Assembly (NCBI GenBank): GCA_018970545.1 | Contig: JAGWWC010000003.1 | Location: forward strand, 1 to 64,000 | Reading direction: 5' to 3' | DNA length: 64,000 nt | Source of the DNA: Betaproteobacteria bacterium | Lineage (GTDB): Bacteria > Pseudomonadota > Gammaproteobacteria > Burkholderiales > Burkholderiaceae_A | Shown here: in pieces, positions 1 to 10,110 of the stretch | Layout of the letters: each line of letters opens with the position of its first letter | Numbering within the stretch: position 1 is the stretch's first letter | Program-made: the position numbers and the translations under genes | Notes under the pieces: generated by a model | Database searches by the model: none | The model's input: the letters and a program-made list of their open reading frames with translations, nothing else | Told to the model about the DNA's origin: nothing

Positions 1-1
1 G

Positions 2-364
2 CTCTGGACAATCAATAACGAGCTCATCAGTCAGCTTGTCAATCGCGCAGGTGGAAAGAATGGCGGTATCGTTAGTCCCAAAGGCCCCGCAGGATCGATG
101 CTATTGTTCCACAGCTGCCTGGTCCATGCGTCGAGCAGCAATCTTTCGCCTTTTAATCGCATCAGCGTCTACCTAAGCTTATGTGCTGTAAGCAATCATA
201 TTCGGCGATTCAAGCGCCCTGAATACATCGCCCACCGAGACTTCACACCGATTGAGTGCCTGCCCGATGACTGCCTTCTCAAAGAGTACCCAGTGGATTT
301 GCCTTGGAAAAACGGAATGCCCGAATCTGCGCTGAAGGTATCGATGGAGCAACTTGCCGCCTAG
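2..364 (+). CDS. phytanoyl-CoA dioxygenase family protein, C-terminal fragment
   Basis: The frame is open from the first bases of the window, so the start lies outside and only about 120 residues are present. Residues 29-54 read GPAGSMLLFHS then HASSSN and FNRIS. This is the end of a PhyH-type double-stranded beta-helix, with the distal iron-binding His and the Arg that binds 2-oxoglutarate. The family uses Fe(II) and 2-oxoglutarate to hydroxylate small molecules; the substrate cannot be told from this fragment. It converges on the acyl-CoA dehydrogenase gene, with about 50 bases between them and no clear terminator. The family call is good; the exact function is unknown. Confidence 0.75.
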   Translation, partial: LWTINNELISQLVNRAGGKNGGIVSPKGPAGSMLLFHSCLVHASSSNLSPFNRISVYLSLCAVSNHIRRFKRPEYIAHRDFTPIECLPDDCLLKEYPVDLPWKNGMPESALKVSMEQLAA

Positions 365-414
365 TCAGTGACATACGACGGTGACGAATACGGCAAGATA
401 GGCTCCTCTTGGGC

Positions 415-1566
415 TTAGGTCGGCCGTGCTGCAAGCAGTCCGCGCGCAATGATTGTTCTCTGAATTTCCGATGATCCCTCGTAGATCCGCATGATGCGGG
501 CATCTCGAACATAACGTTCAAGCGGCAGGCTTCGGGTATAGCCGTAGCCTCCAAAAATCTGAAGCGCTTCATCCGCAACAAACGCCGCCATCTCTGAGGC
601 GTAAAGTTTGCACATGCTCGACTCCGCCGAGAATGCAACGCCCGCCTGCCGCTTGGCACAGGCCTGCAGGGTAAGCAGCCATGCCGCTTCGAGCCGCATT
701 TTCATGTCCGCCAGCTTCCATTGAATCCCCTGCTTTGCGGCAAGTGGCTCGCCCCCCACCTGGCGACTCTGAGCCCAATCGACCGCGGCGGCCAGCGCGG
801 CCTCCCCGATTCCGAGGCAGGTGGCCGCCACATCCATCCGGCTGTTATCCAAAATCCGCATGGCCGTGCGAAACCCCGTTCCCTCCTGGCCAAGGCGTTG
901 ACTCTCGGGCACTCGACAGTCAAACGACATTTCAAATGCATGGGCACCGCGTATCCCCATGAGTTTTTCCGGGGCCGAAATGTGCAGTCCGGGTGTTTCT
1001 TTATCCACCACGAATGCGCTAATCCCCCGATGACCCCCCGCTGGATCGGTTTTGGCAAAAACCACAATGAAATCGGCCTCCCCTGCATTCGAGATGAAGT
1101 GCTTGGTGCCACTAAGGTGATAGCAGCTTCCATCCCGGGTGGCGCGTGTCGCCATATCAGCCGGATTGGATCCGGCGCGGGGTTCGGTGAGAGCAAAAGC
1201 ACCAAGTTTTTTCCCGCTGGCGGCCTGAGGCAAATAGCGCTGCTGCAAGTCGTCATCCCCGCCCATCAGAATCGAATCGGTGGCAAGGAAATGTGCACCA
1301 ATCATCGACGAGGTGGAGGCGCAGGCCTCTGCGATTGCAGCGAGCGACAAAACAAGCGCAGTTGGCGAGATCTCTGCACCACCCCAGCGCTCAGGAAGAT
1401 TCATGCCCATCACTCCCAGTTCAGCCAGTAGCGGTACATACCGCACTGTGGAGATCTCTTGATCATCGACCGCCTGTGCTCGGGGTGCTAATTCCTCGGC
1501 CGAAAAACGCACAATGGCGTCTGCCACAGCCTGATCGTCAGGCGTAATACCAAATCGAGGTTTCAA
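415..1566 (-). CDS. acyl-CoA dehydrogenase
   Basis: A 383-residue, full-length acyl-CoA dehydrogenase that oxidises an acyl-CoA to the trans-2-enoyl-CoA with FAD, passing electrons to ETF. FAD-contact segments such as AFALTEPRAGSN and the substrate-loop segment FGGYGYTR are present. The catalytic base is probably Glu363 in RIYEGSSEIQ. The start is TTG at 1566, preceded by an AGGAG ribosome site, and overlaps the stop of the CoA-transferase by four bases, so the two are translationally coupled. As last gene of the hut operon it probably acts on the CoA ester made by its neighbour. An imidazolylpropionyl-CoA substrate is an inference from this position. Confidence 0.9.
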   Translation of the reverse strand: MKPRFGITPDDQAVADAIVRFSAEELAPRAQAVDDQEISTVRYVPLLAELGVMGMNLPERWGGAEISPTALVLSLAAIAEACASTSSMIGAHFLATDSILMGGDDDLQQRYLPQAASGKKLGAFALTEPRAGSNPADMATRATRDGSCYHLSGTKHFISNAGEADFIVVFAKTDPAGGHRGISAFVVDKETPGLHISAPEKLMGIRGAHAFEMSFDCRVPESQRLGQEGTGFRTAMRILDNSRMDVAATCLGIGEAALAAAVDWAQSRQVGGEPLAAKQGIQWKLADMKMRLEAAWLLTLQACAKRQAGVAFSAESSMCKLYASEMAAFVADEALQIFGGYGYTRSLPLERYVRDARIMRIYEGSSEIQRTIIARGLLAARPT

Positions 1567-2804
1567 CTCTGACTCCTGTTGGCAGTTGGAGAAGCATGAC
1601 CGAAGGCGCCAAGATTGCGCAGCTGGGCAATCTTTTCGGCAGAAAGCCCAAGAAGGCGAATGAGGGTTGCGTCGGTGTGCTCACCAAGTCGGGGGGCGCG
1701 ATCGACAGCCATTGGCGGGTAGCTTGAGAATTTCAATGGCTGGACCGGCAGCCGAAGGCCGGGCAGCTCGGGGTCCTCAACCGGTTGAATCACCGCCCGA
1801 TGTAGGCTCTGCGGAGAATTGAGGGCTTGTTCGATATTCCAGATGGGTGCCGCCGGAATCTCGCCGTCTTCGAGGCGCTGAATCACCTGCTCCACCGTGA
1901 GCTGTTGGGACCAGGCCTCAATGGCAGCACGAAGTATCGGTTCATTTTTCGAACGTTCTTCATCGGACGCGAACCGCGGATCGTGAGCGAGCTCTGGCCG
2001 GCCAAGCAACTCACAGAGCTTGCCGAACAATTTATTATTTAAGACAGCCAGCACATAGTGGCCGTTTGCGGCGGCATAGACACCGAACGGCGCCGACAGG
2101 GGATGCCGATTGCCGACCCGAGCAGGACTTTTTCCTGTAAACAGGTAGCGCGAAACCGAAGTGGCATTGAACACCAAGGTGGAATCCAGCATGCCAATAT
2201 CCACCTGCGTGCCCTTACCCGTGCGCTCTCGAGCCAGCAAGGCCGCAAGAATCCCCCAGCTCGCAAACAGGCCGCTGACCACGTCGGAGACGGCCTCCCC
2301 TACCAACGTGGGCGGCCCATCCGGAGAACCAGTCGCCTCCATAAGCCCAGTCATGGCCTGCAGCACAATGTCATAGGCGGGCCGGTGCGCCGCCGGACCG
2401 GTCTGGCCAAACCCAGAAATACTGGCGTAAATCACCCGCGGGTTGATGTGCTGAATCACGTCGTAGCCGATACCGAGTTTTTCGGCCACTGCAGGGCGAA
2501 AGTTCTCAACGACCACATCTGCCTGAGCACACAATTCCCTCGCTAAAGCCACAGCCTCTGGCTGCTTTAGATCCAGCACCACACTCTGCTTGCCGCGATT
2601 CATCACACTAAAAAGTGCGCTGTGGCCATTGCGCATCGGCCCAATCGCCCGATAGTCATCGCCCTGCGGCGGCTCCACCTTAATGACCTCGGCACCCAAA
2701 TCTGCCAAAAGTGCCGTGCAAAATGGCCCCGAGAGCACCCGCGTGAAATCCACAATTCGCAGGCCAGCCAACGGGCCCTGAGCGTTGCGCTGGTCATCTG
2801 ACAT
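1563..2804 (-). CDS. class III CoA-transferase (CaiB/BaiF family)
   Basis: Transfers CoA from a donor thioester to a carboxylic acid. The N-terminus (GLRIVDFTRVLSGPFC), the VIKVEPPQGD segment and PAYDIVLQAMTGLM, whose Asp (about residue 145) is the expected nucleophile, are typical of the family. An ATG at 2858 overlaps the hutG stop as ATGA and would add 18 residues. The ATG at 2804 was chosen because it has a strong AAGGGAG site five bases upstream and gives the usual family N-terminus. Placed between hutG and an acyl-CoA dehydrogenase, it could activate an imidazole acid for beta-oxidation-like dehydrogenation. The substrate is inferred, not seen. Confidence 0.85.
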   Translation of the reverse strand: MSDDQRNAQGPLAGLRIVDFTRVLSGPFCTALLADLGAEVIKVEPPQGDDYRAIGPMRNGHSALFSVMNRGKQSVVLDLKQPEAVALARELCAQADVVVENFRPAVAEKLGIGYDVIQHINPRVIYASISGFGQTGPAAHRPAYDIVLQAMTGLMEATGSPDGPPTLVGEAVSDVVSGLFASWGILAALLARERTGKGTQVDIGMLDSTLVFNATSVSRYLFTGKSPARVGNRHPLSAPFGVYAAANGHYVLAVLNNKLFGKLCELLGRPELAHDPRFASDEERSKNEPILRAAIEAWSQQLTVEQVIQRLEDGEIPAAPIWNIEQALNSPQSLHRAVIQPVEDPELPGLRLPVQPLKFSSYPPMAVDRAPRLGEHTDATLIRLLGLSAEKIAQLRNLGAFGHASPTANRSQS

Positions 2805-2854
2805 GAGTGCTCCCTTGGCAGGACTCTTTGATTCAATATCCGTCGATACTCGGC

Positions 2855-3679
2855 TCATGATGCTTCAAAGGACCCGATGAAATTCAGTGTTGCCTCTAGC
2901 ATGCTGCGCAAGTGGGGCTGAATCTTTGCGGCCAGCAATGGCCGATACTCAAACGGATAATCCTCTTCCATGTAAACAGACTGCGCCATCTCCAGTTGAA
3001 TCGCATGAATTCCCTGGGAGGGCGCACCGAAATGCCGCGTGATGTGGCCGCCTTTGAATCGACCATTGAGCACCGCCGTATAGACTTGGGTTTTTTGGCC
3101 AATGTCCAAAAGAGTTGCCGCAAGCCGTGGATCACAGCTCGCGCCATCGGCTGTTCCGAGATTCAGATCGGGCAGACGGCCCGCAAAAAATCGTGGCACC
3201 CGTGATCGAATCGAATGCGCATCCCACAACGCGGCCATACCGTGTTCAGTCTTGAGACGGGCCAGCTCAGCAGTGATTTGAGCATGGTAGGGTTCCCAGA
3301 GGCTTTGCCTTCGCTGAGCCACCTCCTGCTGATCCGGCTGGTCGGCCGTTCTCAGATACAGCGGCGCGCCACTGAAAGTATCTACCGGACACAATCCGGT
3401 CACGCTCTGTCCCGGATAGAGGCTGCTGCCGTCAGGCGGACGATTCAGATCAATCACGTAACGCGAATGCGTTGCCACGAGAAGAGACACACCAAGGGCC
3501 CGAGCAAACTCATAAAGTCGCTCCAAATGCCAATCCGTATCCGGTGTGGTGATCGCTTCCTCTGTGAGTCGATGCCGCACGCAATCCGGCAGATACGTGC
3601 CGACATGTGGCATTGAAATTAACAAGGGGCGCTGTCCCGCGACAAAGTGAAAGGCTGGCACTGACGTCTCGAACTTCAT
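2855..3679 (-). CDS. hutG: N-formylglutamate deformylase
   Basis: Last step of the five-step histidine pathway: N-formyl-L-glutamate + water gives glutamate + formate. The 274-residue protein is the usual length for the N-formylglutamate amidohydrolase family and contains its conserved blocks, ISMPHVGTYLP, TDWHLERLYEFA, ALWDAHSIRS and GGHITRHFG; their His and Asp residues would bind the metal. Its start ATG overlaps the hutF stop (ATGA). The pairing with hutF shows that this organism uses the formylglutamate route and not a direct formiminoglutamase. Confidence 0.95.
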   Translation of the reverse strand: MKFETSVPAFHFVAGQRPLLISMPHVGTYLPDCVRHRLTEEAITTPDTDWHLERLYEFARALGVSLLVATHSRYVIDLNRPPDGSSLYPGQSVTGLCPVDTFSGAPLYLRTADQPDQQEVAQRRQSLWEPYHAQITAELARLKTEHGMAALWDAHSIRSRVPRFFAGRLPDLNLGTADGASCDPRLAATLLDIGQKTQVYTAVLNGRFKGGHITRHFGAPSQGIHAIQLEMAQSVYMEEDYPFEYRPLLAAKIQPHLRSMLEATLNFIGSFEAS

Positions 3680-5145
3680 GAGCGAGATGTCTCCATGAGT
3701 TGGCTGCGGGCCGCCTGAAACTCAGACCTCGCAATCATCGAGTCCGAGTGTTTGCCCTGCTGCACACGCGGCTGACCCGCCACCCAGACCTCGGCAATCG
3801 CAGACCGACGACTGCTCGCGAAAATGTGGGCGGAGAGCATGGATTCGGCATTGGGCAGGCCTTGAAGCGCAGGATGATCAGCATCCAGAATCACCCAATC
3901 CGCCTGCTGCCCGACCGCCAGACCGGCCACGCGACGGCCGCTTGCTTGTGCGCCACCCGCGACTGCCTCCAGCGTCATGGAGGTGGCCACTGATGATGCA
4001 TACGGGCCGATTAACAGGTTACGTTTCTGCGCAGCCAGCCGCTGGCCATACTCCAGCATCATGAGCTCCTCTGCCGCATTGACCACGATATGACTATCGG
4101 AGCCAATCCCCCAACGTCCACCAAGAGACCGCCACGATCGCACATCGAAAATTCCATCTCCCAAATTTGCCTCAGTCGTGGGACAAAGCCCTACGACTGC
4201 TCCAGATGCTGCTGCTCGCTGGCACTCCTGCGAGTCGATGTGCGTCGCATGGATCAAACACCAACGCTCATCCACAGCGCAATGGTCCAAAAGCCACTGT
4301 AAGGGGCGCTTGCCGCTCCACCTCACGCAGGCGTCTACCTCTGCAATCTGTTCGGCAATATGAAGGTGTATCGGAGCAGAAGGATCCAGTGACTTCAGCC
4401 CCAAGAGGGCTTGCTGCAAGGCATCGGGGGGCACAGCCCGAAGTGAATGCGGAGCAAGCCCCAGCCGCGCATACTGGGAATCACATGCAGGTTTTAATGC
4501 CTCCAGCAACGCAAGCATATTCTCGGTACGGCGGATAAAGCGCCGCTGATCGGGACGCGGTACACGATCGCCAAAATCGCTCGTCTGATAAAGCACAGGC
4601 AGCAGGGTGAACCCAATCCCTGACTTTTCGGCAGCCCGCAGCAGACGCAAGGAAAGCTCCCGATCATCGGCATAAGACCTGCCCTCTTGGTCGTGATGAA
4701 GATAATGAAATTCGCACACGCTGGTAAACCCCGCCTCCATCATCTCGATGTAGACGGCGGTGGCAATCGCTTCGAGTTGATCGGGCGTGATCTCTGCCGC
4801 AAAGCGATACATCAGATCTCGCCAGCTCCAGAAGTTGTCCTGGGCGGCTTGTCCATATTCAGTCAGACCCGCCATGGCCCTTTGAAAGGCGTGAGAATGG
4901 AGATTCGGCATTCCCGGCAGGACAGGGCCCTTGGCATGAGGCGCATCGCCTGGTGACGCATGCGTCTGCACCGATGTCAGCTGGCCGCTCTGATCCCATT
5001 GCAAGAGCACCTGACTCGCCCAGCCACTCGGCAACAGGGCCTCTTGTGCAAACAGACACCGCGACACCTTGGTGCTCGCATCAAATGAGGGCACACTCAT
5101 CACCAAGAAACTTCTCTGAATAAAAACAGTAACGACATCAGTCAA
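3676..5145 (-). CDS. hutF: formimidoylglutamate deiminase
   Basis: Zn amidohydrolase that converts N-formimidoyl-glutamate to N-formyl-glutamate and ammonia. Metal-site motifs are in order: NLHSHAFQRAM (HxH), HLHIAEQ, HATHID and GSDSHIV (Asp). The LLPSGW motif near the N-terminus is common in HutF. The ATG at 5145 overlaps the upstream gene by eight bases. An ATG at 5100 (MSVPSF) is an alternative and would give a shorter leader; neither ribosome site is decisive. It sits between the FAD-oxidase and hutG and is coupled to hutG. Confidence 0.93.
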   Translation of the reverse strand: MTDVVTVFIQRSFLVMSVPSFDASTKVSRCLFAQEALLPSGWASQVLLQWDQSGQLTSVQTHASPGDAPHAKGPVLPGMPNLHSHAFQRAMAGLTEYGQAAQDNFWSWRDLMYRFAAEITPDQLEAIATAVYIEMMEAGFTSVCEFHYLHHDQEGRSYADDRELSLRLLRAAEKSGIGFTLLPVLYQTSDFGDRVPRPDQRRFIRRTENMLALLEALKPACDSQYARLGLAPHSLRAVPPDALQQALLGLKSLDPSAPIHLHIAEQIAEVDACVRWSGKRPLQWLLDHCAVDERWCLIHATHIDSQECQRAAASGAVVGLCPTTEANLGDGIFDVRSWRSLGGRWGIGSDSHIVVNAAEELMMLEYGQRLAAQKRNLLIGPYASSVATSMTLEAVAGGAQASGRRVAGLAVGQQADWVILDADHPALQGLPNAESMLSAHIFASSRRSAIAEVWVAGQPRVQQGKHSDSMIARSEFQAARSQLMETSRS

Positions 5146-6523
5146 ACACCTTCCCGGGATTCATAATCCCGGCGGGATCCAAAGCCCGCTTAATGGCGCG
5201 CATCACCTCCAGCTCTGCTGCGGTTCGGCTGGCGCTGAGGTATGGCTTCTTATGTAGGCCGATGCCATGCTCGGCCGAGACGCTGCCGCCGTAAGACTCC
5301 ACGAGCCCATAGACTAAGGACTCCACATCATGAAGGGCCTGGGCCACTGTAGACCCATCGGTTGAGATGTGCAGATTGCCATCAGCCACATGACCAAAAA
5401 ATATCGTCTGATGCCCGGACCACTGCTCAGACAATGCTGCGCGACAGTCCTGGGCGAATCGGCCGATTTCCGCCAATGGCAGGCTCACATCAAAATTAAT
5501 TGGTGGATGCATATGAACCGAAAGCTCGGCAGTTGCCTCGCGTATTTTCCACAGGGCACGCGATTGCTGCTGCGACTGTGCAATCACCACATCAATGATT
5601 TCTCCAGCCGCCATTGCATCGGTGAGAACTGGTTCGAGCGCAGACTGAAGCGCCTCAGCGCTACAGCCATCGACCGTCAGCAGCACGGCCATGGGGTGAA
5701 TTTTCGAAAAAGGGTCACGCAGCTTCTGCCAAGACAAAGAGGTCACGAAAAAATCCTGCCACATCAACTCATATGCAGAAATCGCACCGGGAAAGGATGC
5801 TGAAAGGCGAGCAAGCAGTGCCAACGACGCATCAAAATTCGGTAGGGCAGCCAATGCGGTGGCCTTGGCCTGCGGCAAAGGTCGCAAACGCAATACGGCC
5901 CGGGTAATGACACCGAGTGTTCCCTCTGCCCCGGTGAACCACTGCTTGAGATCGTAGCCCGTATTATTTTTGAGCATCGGCCGAAGCATGGGCAATACTG
6001 TGCCGTCCGCAAGCACAATCTCCAAACCCAGTACTTGCTCCCGCATCATTCCGTATTGCAGGACGCCATTGCCGCCTGCGTTCGTCGAGATCGCGCCGCC
6101 AATCTGAGCAGAGCCACGGGCGCCAAAATCCACACCGAACTGCAGTCCCATCTTGATTGCAGCCTCTTGGACCGACTGGACGGTCGCGCCTGCCTGAGCA
6201 CGGACAATCGCTGCGTGAGGCTCGATAGATTCAATCGCATTCATGAGCTCAAAAGAGAGGGCGATGCCATTGGCCCGGGGAACGGCCCCGCCCGCAAGCC
6301 CGGTCAGTCCGCCTTGCGGCACCACGGGAACATGGTGCAGGCTGCACAATTGCAAAACCTTAGAGACCTCCTGAGTGTCTTGGGGGCACACCAGTGCAAG
6401 GGGCGCGGCCGGATCTGCACCACTCCAATCGGTGTGGCATCGCGCGGGAATTCGATCTCCTGTCAGAACCCGATCTGAGCCGATCTCCTCGGCCAGTTGT
6501 TTCAAGAAGTCGGTGGTGGGCAT
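5138..6523 (-). CDS. FAD-linked 2-hydroxy-acid oxidase/dehydrogenase (GlcD/DLD type)
   Basis: A 461-residue flavoprotein with an N-terminal FAD_binding_4 (PCMH) domain, including VVPQGGLTGLAGGAVP and GAISTNAGGNG. The C-terminal FAD-oxidase domain carries FGHVADGNLHI and SAEHGIGLHKK. Family members oxidise D-2-hydroxy acids such as glycolate, lactate or 2-hydroxyglutarate, passing electrons to a quinone or cytochrome. It begins as TAATG against the hutI stop and lies inside the hut operon, where no such step is needed for histidine. Imidazolyl-lactate is a reasonable substrate guess from context. Other 2-hydroxy acids cannot be excluded. Confidence 0.85.
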   Translation of the reverse strand: MPTTDFLKQLAEEIGSDRVLTGDRIPARCHTDWSGADPAAPLALVCPQDTQEVSKVLQLCSLHHVPVVPQGGLTGLAGGAVPRANGIALSFELMNAIESIEPHAAIVRAQAGATVQSVQEAAIKMGLQFGVDFGARGSAQIGGAISTNAGGNGVLQYGMMREQVLGLEIVLADGTVLPMLRPMLKNNTGYDLKQWFTGAEGTLGVITRAVLRLRPLPQAKATALAALPNFDASLALLARLSASFPGAISAYELMWQDFFVTSLSWQKLRDPFSKIHPMAVLLTVDGCSAEALQSALEPVLTDAMAAGEIIDVVIAQSQQQSRALWKIREATAELSVHMHPPINFDVSLPLAEIGRFAQDCRAALSEQWSGHQTIFFGHVADGNLHISTDGSTVAQALHDVESLVYGLVESYGGSVSAEHGIGLHKKPYLSASRTAAELEVMRAIKRALDPAGIMNPGKVFD

Positions 6524-7767
6524 TAACCAGGACCCTGCATAATTCGGCCCTGTCGGACAACAGTCGGCATCGGTTTGTGGCCTAGCCAGTAAGCCAACTC
6601 AGCGGGCTCATCAACCGGCCAGAGGACAAAGTTTGCGGGTCTGCCCTGGCCAATCTGGCCATGCGTATCGGAGAGTCTGAGGGCGCGAGCTGCGTGACGG
6701 GTCACCCCGGCCAGAACCTCTGGCACGGTTAGCCGAAACAGCGTACAGGCCATATTCATCATCAACAAAAGACTGAGCGCCGGCGAAGTGCCCGGATTGT
6801 GATCGGTGGAAACCGCCATCGGCACGCCCGCCTCACGCAGCGCGCTCACTGGGGGAAGATGAGTATCACGCAAAAAATAATAGGCACCGGGCAACAAGAC
6901 CGCCACAGTCCCCGCCTGCCGCATCCGCGAGATACCTTCTGCATCAAGATGTTCAATGTGATCGCAAGAGAGCGCACCGTAGCGGGCTGCGAGGGCTGCT
7001 CCTCCCATATTCGAAAGCTGCTCCGCATGTAATTTCACTGGCAATCCCAAATCCTGAGCAGCACGGAATACTTGCTCGGTTTCAGAAAGCGAGAATCCAA
7101 TCGTCTCGCAGAATGCATCGACAGCATCAATCAGGCCCTCGGAGGCAAGGGCCGGCATCATCTCTTTACAGACAAGATCAATATAGGCCTGACTTCTTCC
7201 CGCGTATTCGGGAGGCAATGCATGTGCGCCAAGAAATGTGGTGCGTACGGTCACACCGAAGTGCTCACCAAGCCGGCGGGCGACACGAAGCTGAGCCCGC
7301 TCATAGATCAGATTCAGTCCGTATCCCGATTTGATCTCAAGTGCACAGAGTCCCTCGGCCAAAAGGGACTCGAGTCTTGGCATGGCCTGGGCAAATAACT
7401 CCTCTTCGCTGGCAGCACGCGTTGCCCGAACGCTGGAGACAATGCCACCCCCAGCCCGAGCGACTTCTTCATAGCTCGCGCCCGCCAATCGCATCGCAAA
7501 CTCATTGGCACGTTGGCCGCCATAGACCAGGTGGGTATGGCAGTCAATCAAACCAGGTGTGACGAGTGCACCACGGCCGAGATGGCGAGGCATGGACGCA
7601 TAAAGTATTGGCAAAGCGCGTTGGCTGCCAATCCAGACCATGATGCCGTTGGACACCACAATCGCTGCATCACGAAAAGCCTGTTCGCCCTCTCCCAGCG
7701 CCTCCGGCGCAAGACAGAGATCGGTCCAGACGCCGTCAGCGCTTGGCATTGCTGAGGCGAAACTCAT
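6523..7767 (-). CDS. hutI: imidazolonepropionase
   Basis: Hydrolyses 4-imidazolone-5-propanoate to N-formimidoyl-L-glutamate. It is a metal amidohydrolase with [10 protein letters not shown] (HxH and substrate contact), later metal His residues (KLHAEQL, CDHIEHL) and STDHNPGTS near the C-terminal metal Asp. The start at 7767 (MSFASAMP) was chosen because it overlaps the hutD stop as ATGA; an upstream start at 7857 would overlap hutD by about 90 bases. Length is then 414 residues, normal for HutI. Confidence 0.95.
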   Translation of the reverse strand: MSFASAMPSADGVWTDLCLAPEALGEGEQAFRDAAIVVSNGIMVWIGSQRALPILYASMPRHLGRGALVTPGLIDCHTHLVYGGQRANEFAMRLAGASYEEVARAGGGIVSSVRATRAASEEELFAQAMPRLESLLAEGLCALEIKSGYGLNLIYERAQLRVARRLGEHFGVTVRTTFLGAHALPPEYAGRSQAYIDLVCKEMMPALASEGLIDAVDAFCETIGFSLSETEQVFRAAQDLGLPVKLHAEQLSNMGGAALAARYGALSCDHIEHLDAEGISRMRQAGTVAVLLPGAYYFLRDTHLPPVSALREAGVPMAVSTDHNPGTSPALSLLLMMNMACTLFRLTVPEVLAGVTRHAARALRLSDTHGQIGQGRPANFVLWPVDEPAELAYWLGHKPMPTVVRQGRIMQGPG

Positions 7768-8357
7768 GGCCTCACCGGATAAATCAGCGCAGTTAACAAG
7801 ATCGCCCCTTTGGTCTCGGTCGATAGGGCCCATGAGGTAGGCCTGTCTGCCCACCACAGGCCATGACCAGGGGCGAGCACTTCAGTATTCAGTTGCCACA
7901 TGCCGAGCAACGACATCATTACGCCTGCCGGCGCTGGGCCGAGTCTGTCGGCGCCTCGATATACCGAGACCTGCGCGGCGCAAGCGCCGCGTCGCGTCAT
8001 CACATTGAAGTCTTGACAAGGGCCATCGAGCAATTCGGCTGTGATCGGAAGATCCCCCGAAAAATCAAATGGCTGAAACGGCTCATTCAGAAGATGATTC
8101 ACACCGCTTCTCTCCCCCTGCTGGCTCACGAGCCGAATGCCATTGCCGGAGAGCAAAGTAATCACACGATCGATACCTGAAAAATCGGAGAAAGGCCCAT
8201 CCCGCGTAATCTCCGCAATGCTCATTCGCCACGCAAACGACTCAACATCCGCACCAGCTGGATAGCAAGCGATCTCGCGAGTGACGCCACCACCATTTTT
8301 CCACGGTACACACGGTAGATGCTCACGATCAAACCGATGAAAAGCGCTTCCTTGCAC
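7764..8357 (-). CDS. hutD: HutD family cupin-like protein
   Basis: A 197-residue member of the HutD/Ves family, recognised by [13 protein letters not shown] near the N-terminus and the surrounding WRMSIAEI and [11 protein letters not shown] blocks. HutD has a bicupin fold and is conserved in hut operons, where it is thought to modulate operon induction through urocanate or formylglutamate. No catalytic activity is established. The start is GTG at 8357 and overlaps the hutU stop by one base. Confidence 0.9.
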   Translation of the reverse strand: MQGSAFHRFDREHLPCVPWKNGGGVTREIACYPAGADVESFAWRMSIAEITRDGPFSDFSGIDRVITLLSGNGIRLVSQQGERSGVNHLLNEPFQPFDFSGDLPITAELLDGPCQDFNVMTRRGACAAQVSVYRGADRLGPAPAGVMMSLLGMWQLNTEVLAPGHGLWWADRPTSWALSTETKGAILLTALIYPVRP

Positions 8358-10075
8358 TAACGCACCATCGGTAGCTTTAGGCCAAATCTGTTGGCCGTCT
8401 GGATCGCCAAGTCATATCCCGCATCCGCATGACGCATTACCCCAGAGCCGCAGTCGTTGACCAGCACGCGGGCCAGCCGCTCCGCGGCTGCATCGCTTCC
8501 ATCGGCCACAATCACCATGCCCGAATGCTGTGAGTAGCCCATTCCGACACCGCCGCCATGGTGCAGGCTCACCCAGCTCGCACCGCCCGCGGTGTTGAGC
8601 AACGCGTTCAGCAGCGGCCAGTCACTCACTGCGTCTGTGCCATCTTTCATGTCTTCCGTTTCGCGATTTGGACTCGCTACTGAGCCGGTATCCAAATGAT
8701 CACGGCCAATCACGATCGGTGCTTTTAGCTCGCCCTTTTTCACCATCTCGTTAAATGCCAGCCCGGCCACATGCCGCTCGCCCAGGCCCAGCCAACAAAT
8801 CCGTGCAGGCAGGCCCTGGAAGCGAATGCGCTCGCGCGCCATCTCTAGCCATCGGTGGGTGTGCTTATTCTGCGGAAATAGCTCCTTGATTTTGGCATCG
8901 GTCCTATAAATATCTTCGGGATCTCCCGAGAGTGCCACCCAACGAAACGGTCCCTTACCCTCGCAGAACATCGGCCGAATGTAAGCCGGCACAAATCCAG
9001 GGAAATCGAACGCGTTCTTCACTCCTGCATCGAGGGCCACCTGTCGAATGTTGTTGCCATAGTCTACGGTGGGTATCCCCATGGCGTGAAACTCAAGTAA
9101 TGCGCGCACATGGATCGCACAGCTCTGCGCTGCGGCCGACTGTAAGGCAGCATGCTGAGAAGGATCACTCTGAGCTGCTCGCCACTGGGGAATCGTCCAG
9201 CCGGCCGGCAAATACCCGTTGATCAGGTCATGGGCTGATGTCTGATCGGTCACGATATCGGGCCGGATGCCACCGGCCTTGGCCCGCCGGACAAGCTCCG
9301 GCAATAGCTCCGCAGCGTTTCCCAATAATGCGATCGAGACCGGCTCCTTCAAGGCGGTGTGGTGCTGAATCAACGCAAGGGCGTCATCCACATCCTTTGC
9401 CTGCTTATCAACATAACGAGTGCGAAGCCGGAAGTCGATACTGGCTTGTTGACACTCAATATTGAGCGAGCAGGCCCCCGCCAACGTCGCCGCCAAGGGC
9501 TGTGCACCCCCCATGCCGCCAAGGCCGGCTGTGAGAATCCACTTGCCTGAAAGATCATTGTTGAAGTGCTGGCGACCAGCCTCAACAAAGGTCTCGAATG
9601 TTCCTTGCACGATGCCCTGACTGCCAATGTAAATCCAACTTCCCGCCGTCATCTGCCCGTACATGAACAGGCCCTTGCGATCGAGTTCGCTGAAGTGCTC
9701 CCAGTTGGCCCATTTGGGAACAAGATTGGAATTTGCCAGCAGCACTCGCGGAGCGTTCGGGTGGGTTTTGAATACACCCACAGGCTTACCCGACTGAATC
9801 AATAAAGATTCGTCCTCGTTCAGATCTCGCAGGGATGCGAGGATCTGGTCGAAACATTCCCAATTCCGGGCAGCCCGGCCAATACCGCCATACACCACCA
9901 GATGCTGAGGATGCTCGGCAACCTCTGGATCAAGATTGTTTTGAATCATGCGGTAGGCCGCCTCGGTGACCCAACTCTTGCAGTTCAGTTGCGGGCCACG
10001 GGGCGCACGTATCACCCGGCTAGTGTCAAGCCGAGGATCAATTTCTTTTTCAAAAATTGCGTCGTTCACGTTCAT
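8357..10075 (-). CDS. hutU: urocanate hydratase
   Basis: Converts urocanate to 4-imidazolone-5-propanoate using tightly bound NAD+ as electrophile. The 572-residue length and the blocks [36 protein letters not shown] (dinucleotide binding) and [17 protein letters not shown] are diagnostic of the family. The start ATG has a GGAG site, and 35 bases separate it from hutH. Confidence 0.97.
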   Translation of the reverse strand: MNVNDAIFEKEIDPRLDTSRVIRAPRGPQLNCKSWVTEAAYRMIQNNLDPEVAEHPQHLVVYGGIGRAARNWECFDQILASLRDLNEDESLLIQSGKPVGVFKTHPNAPRVLLANSNLVPKWANWEHFSELDRKGLFMYGQMTAGSWIYIGSQGIVQGTFETFVEAGRQHFNNDLSGKWILTAGLGGMGGAQPLAATLAGACSLNIECQQASIDFRLRTRYVDKQAKDVDDALALIQHHTALKEPVSIALLGNAAELLPELVRRAKAGGIRPDIVTDQTSAHDLINGYLPAGWTIPQWRAAQSDPSQHAALQSAAAQSCAIHVRALLEFHAMGIPTVDYGNNIRQVALDAGVKNAFDFPGFVPAYIRPMFCEGKGPFRWVALSGDPEDIYRTDAKIKELFPQNKHTHRWLEMARERIRFQGLPARICWLGLGERHVAGLAFNEMVKKGELKAPIVIGRDHLDTGSVASPNRETEDMKDGTDAVSDWPLLNALLNTAGGASWVSLHHGGGVGMGYSQHSGMVIVADGSDAAAERLARVLVNDCGSGVMRHADAGYDLAIQTANRFGLKLPMVR

Positions 10076-10110
10076 GTTTTGCTCCGGTTCTTAACAAAAT
10101 AAGGATCCAC

